64,000 nucleotides of DNA from Ligula intestinalis. Taxonomy: Eukaryota; Platyhelminthes; Cestoda; Diphyllobothriidea; Diphyllobothriidae. A program made the position numbers and the translations under genes. The notes beneath the pieces are model-generated. The model was not told the origin of the DNA. It saw only the letters and a list, made by a program, of their open reading frames with translations, and ran no database searches. Below are positions 59,101-62,100 of the stretch, one piece after another. Location: assembly GCA_036362985.1 (NCBI GenBank), contig JAYGXS010000005.1, forward strand, positions 4,589,366 to 4,653,365. Reading direction: 5' to 3'. Each line of letters begins with the position of its first letter. Position 1 is the first letter of the stretch.

Positions 59101-62100
59101 CATTATCGGTAGGTCAAAGCCAAGGTGTTGTTCGGCATGAAGAGCTTGAATAGCCTTGTATGCTTACGCATAGGAAGTTCGTTTTAGGGTCGCGTCTATA
59201 CTTCTGTTACGCAGAAATACAAAACCAGAGAAAAGTTTAGAGTGGATTCATGTCTTACAGCAGTAGTGGCTACTTAAATGTTTGGTGTTTGTACCAGCGA
59301 TTTGGCCAAACAAAACTCTGATTTGACGACTCTAGACCTTGGTGAAGAAAATGGCGCTCCGGTTCTCTAGATAAACTGGACAATTGTAACTTACCACACT
59401 AAGAGCCTAGGAACTTACTAACGACTGTCTGATGGCAGCATGTGTATATTTTACACGAATATACACTAACAATTTCGGTCTGCGCCTATAGACCTTAAAT
59501 ATACTGATATATACCGTGATCAAAAGTTGAGTCCTCTGGAGATTAAAAAGCTGAACTTTCAAAACCGGTATATCAACCAGAAAGCAGATAGGGAAAGCTG
59601 GGCGACCCACTGATGAGCCAGAGCCCTCGCAGCTGTGTCAAGCAGCGGCAGAATACCAACGAAACACGTGTCTGCGTCTTTTAGCAAGTACCTAGGCTCT
59701 TATTAGGGTAAGTTACAACGTCAATGTACACTACTAACAACTGTCTGATGGCAGCATGTGTATATTTCACAGGGGTTGACGGGTTTCAACACGAATATGC
59801 ACTTACAATTTCGGTCTACGCCTATAGACTTTGAATATACTGATATATACCGCGATCAGAAATAAATTTCTCTGGAGATTAAAAAGCTGAGCTTTCAAAA
59901 CCGGTATATCAACCAGAAAGCAGATAGGGAAAGCTGGGCGACCCACTGATAAGCCGGAGCCCTCGCAGCTGTGTCAAGCAGCGGCAAAATACCAATGAAA
60001 CACGTGTCTGGGCCTTTTAGCAAGTACCTTGGCTCTTAGTATGGTAAGTTACAACGTCAATGTATACTACTAACAATTTTCTGATGGCAGCATGTGTATA
60101 TTTCCTAGGAGTTGACGGGTTTCAACACGAATATGCACTTACAATTTCGGTCTACGCCTATAGACCTTGAATATACTGATATATACTGCGATCAGAAATT
60201 AATTTTTTCTGGAGATTAAAAAGCTTAACTGTACACAATCGATTAAATGTTGGAAAATTCGATCTCTGGTAAATAACCACATACTTGGCAGTTTTTGAAA
60301 CGGTGGTCTCATCTATAATACACTTAGTTTGTTTTGAAATATGATTTTGGTTGGACTAAGTGCGATGCTGGCTTTTAAATGCCAGGCTTTTCAGCTTCCT
60401 GTAAAAACTTTATAATTAAAACGCTGTTGATAGTTCTTGTTTTTTATTTTCCATTGATTGTCCCTATCTCTACAAATAAAAACGTTCCTGCATCTTTTAT
60501 GATTTACGAGGACATTCATGCGGTAATTTAAATTAAATCTTCAGAGCAGAATCCTGCACGCTGGACCCGAAACGTGATATTAATATTTGAGCTTAAATCA
60601 ATCAGTTAGTGCGGTTTAAGTATACACTTTTCACAAACTGCTAGCACACAGTCACTTGTATACATCTGCGCCATTCCATTGATCATCCCCGTAAGAGGAA
60701 GAAGAAGATAACATTTCTGGGACCAAGGTGTATTTTGGCTGACGTTTCAAAAGCGTGCTTGCTTGCATCGTCAGAGCGTGGTGTCTGTGCTCCTGTTTGT
60801 GTCAGATATGTGTCCGACCACTAGCCGTGCCTAATTCCCATGTGTCAATTGATTGTACCGATCGATTTCTGTGGCTGTTTGAATTGCTTGTGGCCTCACA
60901 GGTGTCTTCATGAGCTGTCAAGTCGTTTTTGTGTCTCATGAGCGTTCCCACCCTGTTCACTCGTGGCCGCCGGCAAATGGCCCTGCTTATCTCTCTCCGC
61001 TCGACCTAGTGCTCCGTTCTGAGCCGATGTTAGCCTTCTGCGGAGCGCTTGGTAGGCGGGATGAAGGTCTATAGCTCTGTTTAGTGTGCCAGTCGAGGAC
61101 CAAATTCCTAGCAGCAATCTGGTAATCTTGTCGTTGGCTCGGCCTATTACCTTTGCTTTCTCAAGGGCGAATGTATGGTTCTTCTGCTGTACGTGGTCAT
61201 AGAGCAAGGACAGCTTACCCTTGCGGTTGATTGCGAGCTTATGCTCATGCAATTTTGTGCCAAGGCGTCTGCCCGTGTCACCCACATACCCTGCAGTGCA
61301 GTCTTGGCATGATATGCTGTAGAGCACAGCTGATTGTTCTGTCAAAGATAGTGGGTCTTTGAGGCTCATGATCTGCTGTTTGCTGGTTGAATCCGGCCTA
61401 TGAGCTACAGCGATCCCGAATGGTATCAGGATTTTTGCAGCCGCCTCTGATACATTTTTCCGGGTATGATGGAAAGAACATTTTATCTGGACCTCGAATT
61501 TTTGCGCATACCTGCGTTTTTATGTACCATAATGACAGTACAGACACTAACTTAAAGCGCATACCTGGAGCTTTAAGCTAAGATCTGAATGTTCAGCAAT
61601 GCACATAATTATGCAATTGTATATGGTGGAGCCTCGGATGACGAACAGCCCATCTACGTGCATTTCAGGTAACAAGCAATCTGATTGCAGAAAATTGTTT
61701 TGCTTGAAGATCTTCCACTTAGTTACCGAGTTGTTGGTGCGTGTGCGAGTCTGTGTCCTCCATTGAGTCTTGCCCCTAGAGCATGAATCCTCGGTCATCT
61801 GTAGTCGATCATTAGAACGATGCAGTTTTAGTGGAAACATTTCGCAAGACGAGAGTTTTACATGCCAAGCTCGGTGCCATCGCGGATTAATCTCGAACCT
61901 TGCCGCTTACATCTCTTTTGTAACAAGCCGCATCCTCTTTAAATGTTATATTTTAAGAAAATATCCTTCAAGTTCAAAAGAAGCTTTTAATAACCGAATA
62001 ATTTTTAACATTATATGACAGTATCTTATCCTTAAGGGTATCTATATTACAAACTGTGCACTTTTAGCTAAAATATCATAAAGTCATTAATGGTGTCATA

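Larger units (their letters stand above)
59417..60232 (+). repeat. Tandem array of a 316-336 bp unit (2.5 copies) with hammerhead-like core
   Basis: Unit 1 59417-59732, unit 2 59733-60068, partial unit 3 60069-60232; each starts ACTAACRA...CTGATGGCAGC. The units share TCGGTCTRCGCCTATAGAC, AAAACCGGTATATCAACCAG and CGAAACACGTGTCTG or TGAAACACGTGTCTG. Units 2 and 3 have an extra stretch of about 20 bp (GGTTGACGGGTTTCAACACG type) absent from unit 1. An inverted fragment of the unit end (AACTTACCACACTAAGAGCC) sits just left of the array at 59389-59414. It lies in ERM intron 4. Confidence 0.85.
60690..61375 (-). mobile_element. Penelope-like element copy 8 (GIY-YIG and 3' end)
   Basis: The minus strand carries the GIY-YIG domain at 61369-60908 and, downstream, a 3' end with an intact CUGANGA/GAAAC hammerhead-like core and the TTGGTCCCAG word (60715-60726). 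RT sequence is missing upstream, so it is 5'-truncated. It sits in ERM intron 4. Confidence 0.8.
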
